From Alistipes sp. (GTDB lineage Bacteria > Bacteroidota > Bacteroidia > Bacteroidales > Rikenellaceae): a stretch of 19,867 nt of DNA. The stretch lies in the NCBI GenBank assembly GCA_017560305.1, contig JAFYOF010000202.1:1-19867 (forward strand), written 5' to 3'. Below are positions 14,197 through 19,867 of the stretch, one piece after another. The position numbers and the translations under genes were made by a program. A model generated the notes under the pieces. It was not told where the DNA came from, searched no databases, and worked only from the letters and a program-made list of their open reading frames with translations. Each line of letters opens with the position of its first letter. Positions within the stretch are counted from its first letter, which is position 1.

Positions 14197-15024
14197 ATGT
14201 ATACACAACACAAACAGATAGTTGAGCAGGCGTGGGCAGACCGCTCGATGCTTGCCGATGCAGCCGTGAAGGCGACAATCCGTGAGGTGGTGGAGGCTGT
14301 TGACAAGGGTCAGCTCCGCACCGCAGAGCCAATCAACCCCGAGACCAGCGAGTGGCAGGTGAACGAGTGGGTGAAGAAGGCGATTATTATGTACTTCCCA
14401 ATTCAGGAGATGCGTACAATGCGCTCGGGCGAACTGGAGTGGTATGACAAGATGGAGCTCAAGCACGACTACGAGAAGCTGGGCGTGAGAGTTGTTCCAC
14501 ACGCTGTGGCACGCTACGGCGCATACATCGCACCAGGCGCTATCCTGATGCCTTCGTATGTGAACATCGGCGCCTATGTCGATTCGGGCACAATGGTAGA
14601 CACCTGGGCAACCGTAGGCTCTTGCGCACAGATTGGCAAGCATGTACACCTGAGCGGTGGCGTGGGAATCGGCGGCGTATTGGAGCCAGTGCAGGCTGCG
14701 CCAGTAATCATCGAGGACAACTGCTTCATCGGTTCACGAGCAATCGTGGTGGAGGGTGCGCACATCTGCCGTGAGGCGGTGCTCGGCTCTAACACCGTAA
14801 TCACAGGCTCAACCCACATCATCGATGTAACGGGCGACGAGCCAAAGGAGTACCGCGGCTATGTACCAGCACGCTCGGTGGTAGTCCCCGGTACATATAC
14901 AAAGAAGTTCCCTGCGGGCGAGTATGGCGTATCGTGCGCCCTCATCATCGGTCACCGCAAGGAGTCAACCGACAAGAAGACATCGCTGAACGACGCATTG
15001 CGTGACTTCGGCGTAAGCGTATAA
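14197..15024 (+). CDS. dapD: Tetrahydrodipicolinate N-succinyltransferase
   Basis: A 275-residue enzyme that transfers succinyl from succinyl-CoA to tetrahydrodipicolinate in the succinylase branch of diaminopimelate/lysine synthesis. The N-terminal about 100 residues are helical. Residues about 100-240 are a left-handed beta-helix of hexapeptide repeats (GAYIAPGAILMPSYVNIGAY, GTMVDTWATVGSCAQIGKHV, IIEDNCFIGSRAIVVEGA), matching DapD closely in length and sequence. It is the first gene of a tight operon, with the Nudix gene starting 9 bases after its stop. Divergence from lysC places two lysine-pathway genes under one short control region. Its presence implies the genome uses the succinylase route, which should be confirmed by finding dapE. 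Confidence 0.95.
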   Translation: MYTQHKQIVEQAWADRSMLADAAVKATIREVVEAVDKGQLRTAEPINPETSEWQVNEWVKKAIIMYFPIQEMRTMRSGELEWYDKMELKHDYEKLGVRVVPHAVARYGAYIAPGAILMPSYVNIGAYVDSGTMVDTWATVGSCAQIGKHVHLSGGVGIGGVLEPVQAAPVIIEDNCFIGSRAIVVEGAHICREAVLGSNTVITGSTHIIDVTGDEPKEYRGYVPARSVVVPGTYTKKFPAGEYGVSCALIIGHRKESTDKKTSLNDALRDFGVSV

Positions 15025-15033
15025 ATTCCTGCT

Positions 15034-15588
15034 ATGAAAAAGCCTGAACACAGACCCTGGCGAGTGCTCCAGAGCGAGTACCTCGCCAACCGTCCGTGGT
15101 TTACCGTGCGACGCGAGCGAGTGGAGTTGCCCACGGGTGTGGTTGTGCCCGAGTGGTACATCTTTGAGTTCCCCAACTGGGTCAATGTAATTGCCATAAC
15201 AAAGGATGGTAAGTTCGTGATGATCAGCCAGTATCGTCACGCCCTGGGTCGTACCAACTACGAGCTCTCGGCTGGCTGCTGCGAGGAGGGCGAGACACCC
15301 GAGCAGAGCGCACGCCGTGAACTTCTCGAAGAGACAGGCTTTGGTGGCGGCGAGTGGCAGCAGTTTATGGTCACATCGCCCAACCCGACAAACCACAACA
15401 ACCTCGCCTACACATTCCTCGCCGTGGGCGTGGAGCGCATAGCCGAGCAGAACACCGAGTCCAGCGAGGATATCACGGTGGAGCTTCTTACGCGCGAGGA
15501 GGTCGAGGAGTTGCTCGACCACGACGAGATTATCCAATGCCTCCACTCTGCGCCATTGTGGCGCTACTTGGCACGAAATCCACGCTAA
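15034..15588 (+). CDS. Nudix hydrolase (ADP-ribose pyrophosphatase-like)
   Basis: A 184-residue Nudix hydrolase. The complete Nudix box lies at G81-F103: G-x5-E, then REL-L-EETGF, with all metal-binding glutamates present. The N-terminal region, with RPWFTVRRERVELPTG and the strand NVIAITKDGKFVMISQYRH, is typical of the NudF/ADP-ribose pyrophosphatase group, which hydrolyses nucleotide sugars such as ADP-ribose. Exact substrate is uncertain. The gene sits between dapD (9-base gap) and the biotin ligase gene (stop and start overlap as TAATG), so it is co-transcribed. No functional link with these neighbours is obvious. Confidence 0.9.
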   Translation: MKKPEHRPWRVLQSEYLANRPWFTVRRERVELPTGVVVPEWYIFEFPNWVNVIAITKDGKFVMISQYRHALGRTNYELSAGCCEEGETPEQSARRELLEETGFGGGEWQQFMVTSPNPTNHNNLAYTFLAVGVERIAEQNTESSEDITVELLTREEVEELLDHDEIIQCLHSAPLWRYLARNPR

Positions 15589-16310
15589 TGATACACTACT
15601 TCGACCAACTCACCTCCTCAAACGACGAGGCGGCACTCCCCCACTACCACGAGGGCGACATCATCTGGGCCGAAAGGCAGAGCGCGGGCCGAGGTCAGCG
15701 AGGTCATTCGTGGCAGAGCGAGCAGGGGCAGAATCTCACCTTTTCGGCCGTTTTTGAGCCTACATTTATGCCCGCCACCGAGCAGTTCTCGTTGCTTCAG
15801 GCGGTGGCACTTGCGCTGGTGGATTGCCTGAAGGAGTACTCCATCGAGGCGAAGATAAAGTGGACAAACGACATCTATGTGGGCGACAGAAAGCTGGTCG
15901 GCATCCTTATGGAACACAAATTGCAGGGCGCGACAATCGGTCGCACCATTGCGGGCATCGGTCTGAACATCAACCAGACTGAGTTCGACCCCACCCTGCC
16001 AAATCCTATCTCTATGCGCCTACTCACGGGCAGAGTTTATGACCGCCGCGAGGTACTTGAGCGCTTGTCGCAATGTCTTATGAGGCGCTATGCGATGCTG
16101 CGCGAGAAGCGCTATGCGGAGTTGCACAAGGACTACCACAACTATCTCTATCGTTTGGGCGAGGAGCACACCTACGCCCTGCTTGACGGAAGCCTTTTCC
16201 GAGGCACGATTACGGGTGTTGAGCCCCGCGGAGAGTTGAAAATCACCACTTCACACTCTGGCGAGCGCAAATTTCTGTTCAAAGAGGTGGAATTTGTGTT
16301 AAAAAACTAA
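15588..16310 (+). CDS. birA: Biotin--[acetyl-CoA-carboxylase] ligase, class I
   Basis: A 240-residue biotin protein ligase that makes biotinyl-AMP and attaches biotin to carboxyl-carrier domains. Motifs are the biotinyl-AMP loop GRGQRGHSW (34-42) and KWTNDIYVGDRKLVGIL (91-107), with catalytic Lys102. The family usually has KWPND; here Pro is Thr. There is no N-terminal helix-turn-helix, so it is an enzyme only, not a repressor. The start is set by the ATG overlapping the Nudix stop (TAATG at 15586-15590). The longer upstream frame would lie inside the Nudix gene. The C-terminal about 45 residues (LLDGSLFRGTITGVEPRGEL) form the usual SH3-like cap. Confidence 0.94.
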   Translation: MIHYFDQLTSSNDEAALPHYHEGDIIWAERQSAGRGQRGHSWQSEQGQNLTFSAVFEPTFMPATEQFSLLQAVALALVDCLKEYSIEAKIKWTNDIYVGDRKLVGILMEHKLQGATIGRTIAGIGLNINQTEFDPTLPNPISMRLLTGRVYDRREVLERLSQCLMRRYAMLREKRYAELHKDYHNYLYRLGEEHTYALLDGSLFRGTITGVEPRGELKITTSHSGERKFLFKEVEFVLKN

Positions 16311-16315
16311 CAAAA

Positions 16316-16349
16316 TTGTAGCATTGTTAGAAAATATATCATATCTTTG
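16316..16349 (+). promoter_or_regulatory. Promoter for gcvH
   Basis: A TATCTTTG -7 box (16342-16349) matches the Bacteroidetes consensus. A TTG (16316-16318, preceded by AT) lies 23 bases upstream as a possible -33 element, and another TTG at 16324 is too close. Transcription would start near 16356, giving a leader of about 80 bases before gcvH. Confidence 0.6.
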
Positions 16350-16355
16350 TATGAG

Positions 16356-16436
16356 GTAAAATGCCCAAAGTGCCGAGCGAGGATATCAGACCCCGTGAGC
16401 ACGACAGAAACAAGACAATTTTAATTTTTTACGACT
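16356..16436 (+). other. Unexplained 5' leader of gcvH
   Basis: About 80 bases between the predicted start of transcription and the gcvH ATG. The first 50 bases are GC-richer than usual for a Bacteroidetes leader and hold complementary tetramers GTGC (16370-16373) and GCAC (16399-16402) that could close a stem. A 30-codon frame begins at ATG 16361 and runs past the gcvH start, ending at 16453 in another frame. I could not match the leader to a known riboswitch. In particular I do not see a tandem glycine aptamer. Confidence 0.35.
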
Positions 16437-16814
16437 ATGAATATTCCTGCTAATTTGAAGTACTCGAACGACCACGAGTGGTGTCGCGTCGAGGGCGAGT
16501 ATGCCTATGTAGGCATCACCGATTTCGCTCAGAGTCAGTTGGGCGACATCGTGTTTGTAGATGTTCCAACCGTTGGCGAGACATTGGCCGCTGGTGATGT
16601 GTTTGGTTCTATCGAGGCAGTAAAGACTGTGAGCGATGCTTTTATCCCAGTGGGTGGCGAGGTTGTTGAGTTCAACGACGCCGTAGACGCTGACCCTGCG
16701 TTGGTAAACTCTGATCCTTACGGTGAGGGTTGGATGATTAAGGTGAAGATGTCAGACCCAGCAGAGTATGACTCACTCCTTACTCCAGAGGCTTATGCCG
16801 AGTTGATTGGTTAA
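16437..16814 (+). CDS. gcvH: Glycine cleavage system H protein
   Basis: A 125-residue lipoyl carrier protein that shuttles the aminomethyl group between the P, T and L proteins of glycine cleavage. The family-wide start [10 protein letters not shown] (about 6-15) and [17 protein letters not shown] (about 26-42) are present. The lipoylated lysine is K63 in IEAVKTVSD. The length is normal. No gcvP, gcvT or lpd is adjacent, so the gene stands apart from the rest of the system. It is followed after 36 bases by mdh and may share its transcript. It has its own upstream promoter and leader. Confidence 0.96.
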   Translation: MNIPANLKYSNDHEWCRVEGEYAYVGITDFAQSQLGDIVFVDVPTVGETLAAGDVFGSIEAVKTVSDAFIPVGGEVVEFNDAVDADPALVNSDPYGEGWMIKVKMSDPAEYDSLLTPEAYAELIG

Positions 16815-16850
16815 TTCACGAAAATTCAAAATTTATAACACAACAAAATT

Positions 16851-17792
16851 ATGTCAAAAGTAACAGTTATTGGCGCTGGTATGGTAGGCGCAACTTGCGC
16901 TAATGTATTGGCAGCGCGCGAGGTAGCAGACGAGGTAGTATTGATCGACATCAAGGAGGGTTTGTCTGAGGGTAAGATGCTTGATATGTACCAGGCATCG
17001 GCTACAACCGATTTCAAGACTAAGCTCACAGGCTGCACTAACGACTACAAGAAGACAGCTAACTCAGATGTAGTGGTTGTAACTTCTGGTATTCCTCGTA
17101 AGCCAGGTATGACTCGTGAGGAGCTCATCGGCACAAACGCTAACATCGTAAAGAGCGTAGTATCACAGGCTTTGGCTCACTCACCACGCGCTATCTTCGT
17201 TATCGTATCTAACCCAATGGATACAATGGCTTACCTTACTTTGAAGTCAACAGGTCTTCCAAAGAACCGCGTAATCGGTATGGGTGGTGCACTCGATTCA
17301 TCACGCTTCCGTTGCTACTTGGCAAAGGCTGCTAACGCTAACATCCACGATGTTGACGGTATGGTTATCGGTGGTCACGGTGACACAACTATGATTCCTT
17401 TGACATCAAAGGCTACAATCAAGGGTGTTCCTGCATCACAGTTCCTCTCAAAGAAGAAGCTCGCTCAGGTTGCTGCTGACACTATGGTTGGTGGTGCTAC
17501 TTTGACTGGCTTGCTCGGCACATCAGCATGGTATGCTCCAGGTGCTGCTGCAGCATCAGTTGTTGAGTCTATCTTGGGCGACCAGAAGCGCATCATCCCT
17601 TGCGGTGCTTACCTCGAGGGCGAGTATGGTCAGGAGGATATCATGATCGGTGTACCAGTAGTTATCGGCCGTAAGGGTATCGAGAAGATCGTTAAGATCG
17701 ACCTTACAGCTGAGGAGCAGGCTGCATTCGAGGCATCGGCTGCTGCTGTTCGCAAGGTGAACCAGGTTCTCTACGACACAAACGCTATCTAA
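16851..17792 (+). CDS. mdh: Malate dehydrogenase (LDH-like type)
   Basis: A 313-residue NAD-dependent malate dehydrogenase of the citric-acid/reductive branch. Visible are the Rossmann motif GAGMVGA (8-14), Asp33 after LI for NAD specificity, and the substrate loop IPRKPGMTR with Arg83 and Arg89. Arg152 lies in LDSSRF, and catalytic His176 in GGHGD. In LDH-like enzymes the arginine at position 83 distinguishes malate from lactate specificity, so malate is the substrate. Codon use is strongly biased (AAG, GAG, GGT, GCT), as for an abundant enzyme; such organisms use malate dehydrogenase in fumarate respiration to succinate. A strong terminator follows. Confidence 0.97.
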   Translation: MSKVTVIGAGMVGATCANVLAAREVADEVVLIDIKEGLSEGKMLDMYQASATTDFKTKLTGCTNDYKKTANSDVVVVTSGIPRKPGMTREELIGTNANIVKSVVSQALAHSPRAIFVIVSNPMDTMAYLTLKSTGLPKNRVIGMGGALDSSRFRCYLAKAANANIHDVDGMVIGGHGDTTMIPLTSKATIKGVPASQFLSKKKLAQVAADTMVGGATLTGLLGTSAWYAPGAAAASVVESILGDQKRIIPCGAYLEGEYGQEDIMIGVPVVIGRKGIEKIVKIDLTAEEQAAFEASAAAVRKVNQVLYDTNAI

Positions 17793-17813
17793 TCAATTTA
17801 GTATAGACGCTTT

Positions 17814-17856
17814 AGAGGCTGCCAAACTTCGGTTAGGCAGCCTCTTTTCTTTTTTC
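17814..17856 (+). terminator. UUCG-loop terminator after mdh
   Basis: Arms 17814-17823 and 17836-17845 (AGAGGCTGCC with GGCAGCCTCT) pair perfectly. After one A-A mismatch the inner stem AAC/GTT closes on a C(TTCG)G tetraloop (17827-17832). TTTTCTTTTTTCTT follows. It lies between convergent mdh and the DUF4435 gene. A second, weak hairpin (GGGTA 17865-17869 with TACCC 17874-17878, then TTTTT) lies just before the DUF4435 stop codon and may back it up. Confidence 0.88.
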
Positions 17857-17881
17857 TTACATCGGGGTAACTCTACCCTTT

Positions 17882-18937
17882 TTATTTCACACTTACTCCC
17901 TCGCGCTTGGCCTTGATTTTCTCGATTGTAGAGTTGATGTAACGCTCGATATCATCCTCCAACTTGGCGTAGAGCGGACACGAGGTGTAGTTCTCGTTAT
18001 CAAGCAACACATCGCGTGTCGAGCGCAGAGTGTTGAAGTAGTTGCTGAGTTCGTTCTTCAGCGACAAGCCAGTCTTGCTTGATGAATTAATCTTGGCGAT
18101 AGTCATCTGGCGCAGGCGGTCGCATACGGTATTGAGAAGAATCATCACCACATTATCCATCAGTGTGTGGCCGTGCATAAACATATAGGTACATTCGGGC
18201 TCAACACCCTTTCCTCGCAGATACTCGGCAAAGGCTAGCATCTCCGCCGCCATACGGGGATTCTCCTGCTCCAGACGCGAGAGTTTGCGTGCCACCTGAC
18301 GAGATAGCCAAGCGATGGTGTCAGCGCCATTATTCTCAATCTCGACATAGCCGATACGCACCGCATTCTTGAAATCGATGAGCGGGAAGACCGACTCATA
18401 GGAGAGTTGCGCCGAGTAGGCATACCACAAAAACAGAGGATAAATCGTGCGCGAATACTCTGCCATAAACTCCACAAAATCAAAGATATGACTATCATTC
18501 TTGGTCGCCTTCACGCATACATTGTGAAGCGAGGGGGCATAGCAGAGGTAGTTTTCCGTGGCGTAGGTGTAGGTGTGGAACATAAACTCCGACTCACACA
18601 CCTCCTTCGCCTGAGGCGTGCGGTCACCGAAGAGATAGTCGAAGTCAGAATCGACACACAACAGCATATGCTCCGACGAGCGGGGAATCATCGACATCAG
18701 CACCTTCTTGCCCTTGGGCAAATCCTCGCGGTTGGGCACAGAGATCTCAAAACGGAGATATGGGTTGTCGAAATGGTCGAAAATAGAACGCCAGAAGGCA
18801 ACATCCTCGTAGCCCTCGACAAAGACCTCCACACGCTCACGCCCATCATCGACAATGGTCGGCGGCACGAAGCAACGCGACCTGTCGTGGTTAATCAGGT
18901 GGTCGGCATTCAATTTTTCGATTCTTGCTCGTTTCAT
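17882..18937 (-). CDS. DUF4435 (TOPRIM-like) protein
   Basis: A 351-residue protein of the DUF4435 family. I start it at ATG 18937 (MKRARIEKLN) because the longer frame adds 24 residues from AT-rich promoter-like sequence. The N-terminal half holds TOPRIM-type motifs: FVEGYED (39-45, Glu41), DSDFD (96-100, Asp96 and Asp98), and YATENYL (125-131), matching the ENYL segment of DUF4435. The C-terminal half is helical and has no recognised domain. TOPRIM proteins of this group act as metal-dependent nucleases; AriB of the PARIS anti-phage system is one, paired with the AAA ATPase AriA. No ATPase gene is adjacent here: the flanks are mdh and an SUI1 gene. Function is therefore open: an orphan core protein or a partner encoded elsewhere. 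Confidence 0.78.
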   Translation of the reverse strand: MKRARIEKLNADHLINHDRSRCFVPPTIVDDGRERVEVFVEGYEDVAFWRSIFDHFDNPYLRFEISVPNREDLPKGKKVLMSMIPRSSEHMLLCVDSDFDYLFGDRTPQAKEVCESEFMFHTYTYATENYLCYAPSLHNVCVKATKNDSHIFDFVEFMAEYSRTIYPLFLWYAYSAQLSYESVFPLIDFKNAVRIGYVEIENNGADTIAWLSRQVARKLSRLEQENPRMAAEMLAFAEYLRGKGVEPECTYMFMHGHTLMDNVVMILLNTVCDRLRQMTIAKINSSSKTGLSLKNELSNYFNTLRSTRDVLLDNENYTSCPLYAKLEDDIERYINSTIEKIKAKREGVSVK

Positions 18938-18939
18938 AA

Positions 18940-18971
18940 TTTGTTGTAAATATAACAATTTTGTATTTTTG
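18940..18971 (+). promoter_or_regulatory. Consensus promoter for the SUI1-HExxH operon
   Basis: TTTG (18940-18943), 20 bases, then TATTTTTG (18964-18971) matches both the -33 and -7 elements of the Bacteroidetes primary sigma factor. Transcription would begin near 18978, leaving a leader of about 80 bases. The leader has a small perfect hairpin, CCCGA (18987-18991) and TCGGG (18996-19000) around ATTA. This is the best promoter in the window. Confidence 0.75.
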
Positions 18972-19057
18972 CACCAAATAATAACACCCGAATTATCGGG
19001 CAGAGGCAATTAAGGAACAATTTTTTCTTGATTTTCGCTGCAAAAACCTTTATCGAT

Positions 19058-19399
19058 ATGAACGATTGGAAAGAACGATTGGGTATGGTCTTCTCTACCA
19101 ACCCCGATTTTGAATACACAACCACCGAGGAGCCAGAGGCTGCAACCCTCGCCCCAGCGGAGCAGGATCTGCGCGTATGGCTCGACCGCAAGCATCGTGG
19201 CGGCAAGACCGTGACGCTGGTCAAGGGCTTCGTAGGCACCGAGGCTGACCTGGCGGAGTTGGGTCGTATGCTCAAGAGCAAGTGCGGCGTGGGAGGCTCG
19301 GCAAAGGATGGCGAGATTATCATCCAGGGCGACCACCGCGACCGCGTAGTCGATTTGCTCACCAAGGCTGGTTACCGCTGCAAAAAGGCTGGCGGATAG
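19058..19399 (+). CDS. SUI1/eIF1-like translation factor (YciH family)
   Basis: A 113-residue protein with a C-terminal SUI1 domain (about 38-110): RVWLDRKHRGGKTVTLVKGF, then LGRMLKSKCGVGGSAKDGEI, and IIQGDHRDRVVDLLTKAGY. These are the hallmark eIF1/YciH blocks, including RGGK.VT and the GVGG-K-GEI loop. The N-terminal about 35 residues are acidic and low-complexity (TTTEEPEAATLAP). Bacterial members are thought to affect translation initiation fidelity, but their role is not settled. The start ATG 19058 is preferred to the TTG 30 bases upstream. It is followed after 5 bases by an exported HExxH protein, apparently in the same transcript. Confidence 0.9.
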   Translation: MNDWKERLGMVFSTNPDFEYTTTEEPEAATLAPAEQDLRVWLDRKHRGGKTVTLVKGFVGTEADLAELGRMLKSKCGVGGSAKDGEIIIQGDHRDRVVDLLTKAGYRCKKAGG

Positions 19400-19404
19400 A
19401 TCAA

Positions 19405-19867
19405 ATGAGAAAGGGCATAAAGATAAAGTTTGTGGCATTGACGCTCCTCCTTGTGATGAGTGTCGTGACATCTTTTGCCCAATATTATAGTTGGGGAGCA
19501 GACCCCGCACGCCTCAAGTGGCGAGAGTCGAAGGGTCAGCAGGCGAGCGTAATCTACCCCGAGAGCGCCAACCAGATAGGTCTCACGACGCTCTACCTCG
19601 CAGGACAGGTGCGCCCCGACATCAACTACGGATTCAAACTGCCGCCGCTCGACATCCCATTTATCATCCACCCCGAGAATATGAACTCCAACGGACTGGT
19701 GATGTGGCTGCCCAAGCGTGTGGAGTTCCTCTCCACGCCCGCCATCGAGGGCTACTCGATGCCGTGGCTCAAGCAGTTGGTGGCGCACGAGTACCGCCAC
19801 GCGGCGCAGTACAACAACCACAATGTGGGCTTCATCAAATTCCTGAGTTACCTGCTGGGTGAGCAGA
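19405..19867 (+). CDS. Exported protein with HEYRH motif, partial at the 3' end
   Basis: The first 154 codons of a gene that continues beyond the window. The ATG at 19405, five bases after the SUI1 stop, begins a signal peptide (MRKGIKIKFVALTLLLVMSV...), with likely cleavage at SFA|Q (about 25). The mature start is YYSWGADPARLKWRES. A zinc-protease-like HEYRH motif occurs at 128-132 in LVAHEYRHAAQYN. In Bacteroidetes, proteins starting this way are usually large envelope proteins. I do not recognise a named family and the rest is unseen. HExxH alone does not prove peptidase activity; the third ligand would be downstream. Confidence 0.75.
   Translation, partial: MRKGIKIKFVALTLLLVMSVVTSFAQYYSWGADPARLKWRESKGQQASVIYPESANQIGLTTLYLAGQVRPDINYGFKLPPLDIPFIIHPENMNSNGLVMWLPKRVEFLSTPAIEGYSMPWLKQLVAHEYRHAAQYNNHNVGFIKFLSYLLGEQ

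Noticed and set aside
15354..15587. Long N-terminal extension of the biotin ligase
   Set aside because: The extension is wholly inside the Nudix gene in another frame. The ATG at 15588 overlaps the Nudix stop and begins the normal class I ligase.
16356..16436. Glycine riboswitch upstream of gcvH
   Set aside because: The leader is too short for a tandem aptamer and shows none of the conserved glycine-aptamer core that I can recognise.
18938..19009. 24-residue N-terminal extension of the DUF4435 protein
   Set aside because: It overlaps the consensus promoter for the divergent SUI1 gene and AT-rich non-coding sequence. The internal ATG at 18937 gives a natural start.
19491..19862. An Arg/Pro/His-rich frame at the right edge
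   Set aside because: It is out of frame with the signal-peptide-bearing gene that starts at 19405. That frame has proper codon use and a HEYRH motif and stays open to the edge.
1..19867. CRISPR array, tRNA/rRNA genes, insertion sequences, prophage genes
   Set aside because: No regularly spaced repeats, cloverleaf-like sequences, transposase motifs or phage proteins were seen on either strand.

Overview
The window looks like a chromosomal segment of a host-associated Bacteroidales bacterium. Four things point there: lipoproteins built from BACON and M60-like domains, start codons preceded by AT-rich sequence instead of Shine-Dalgarno sites, several TAnnTTTG (-7) promoter boxes of the Bacteroidetes primary sigma factor, and a Bacteroidetes-style core-gene order (DUF721-recF, TPR protein, RibH-like gene). 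Base composition is near 50% GC by eye. Highly expressed-looking genes use AAG and GAG almost exclusively over AAA and GAA. An Alistipes/Rikenellaceae-like gut organism is my best guess, but sequence reading alone cannot fix the genus.

Layout. 1-1188: an OmpA-type outer-membrane protein followed by a hairpin. 1292-9933: three tandem paralogous surface lipoproteins, each with BACON repeats, an F5/8-type C (CBM32-like) module and an M60-like zinc metallopeptidase domain with an intact HEVGH motif. Each is followed closely by a strong hairpin. This is the accessory, host-facing part of the window and fits attack on O-glycosylated mucin-type proteins. 9952-11357: a convergent terminator, then recF and a DciA-like DUF721 gene on the minus strand with ATGA overlap. 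11520-12626: a membrane-anchored TPR protein and a short, divergent lumazine-synthase-like protein that lacks the catalytic histidine. 12646-12821: a terminator and a 124-bp palindromic intergenic element. 12822-15024: aspartate kinase (minus) and dapD (plus), divergently transcribed lysine/diaminopimelate genes. dapD continues into a tight operon with a Nudix hydrolase and a biotin-protein ligase. 16316-17845: a promoter, an unexplained leader, gcvH, mdh and a UUCG-loop terminator. 17882-18937: a stand-alone DUF4435 TOPRIM-like protein on the minus strand. 18940-19867: a consensus promoter, an SUI1/eIF1-like factor and the 5' part of an exported HExxH protein that runs off the right edge.

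Most of the window is core metabolism and replication. The points that deserve a second look are the triplicated M60 array with its repeated hairpins, the apparently inactive RibH-like protein, the palindromic intergenic element, and the DUF4435 protein with no ATPase partner. No tRNA, rRNA, CRISPR array, transposase or phage gene was seen.
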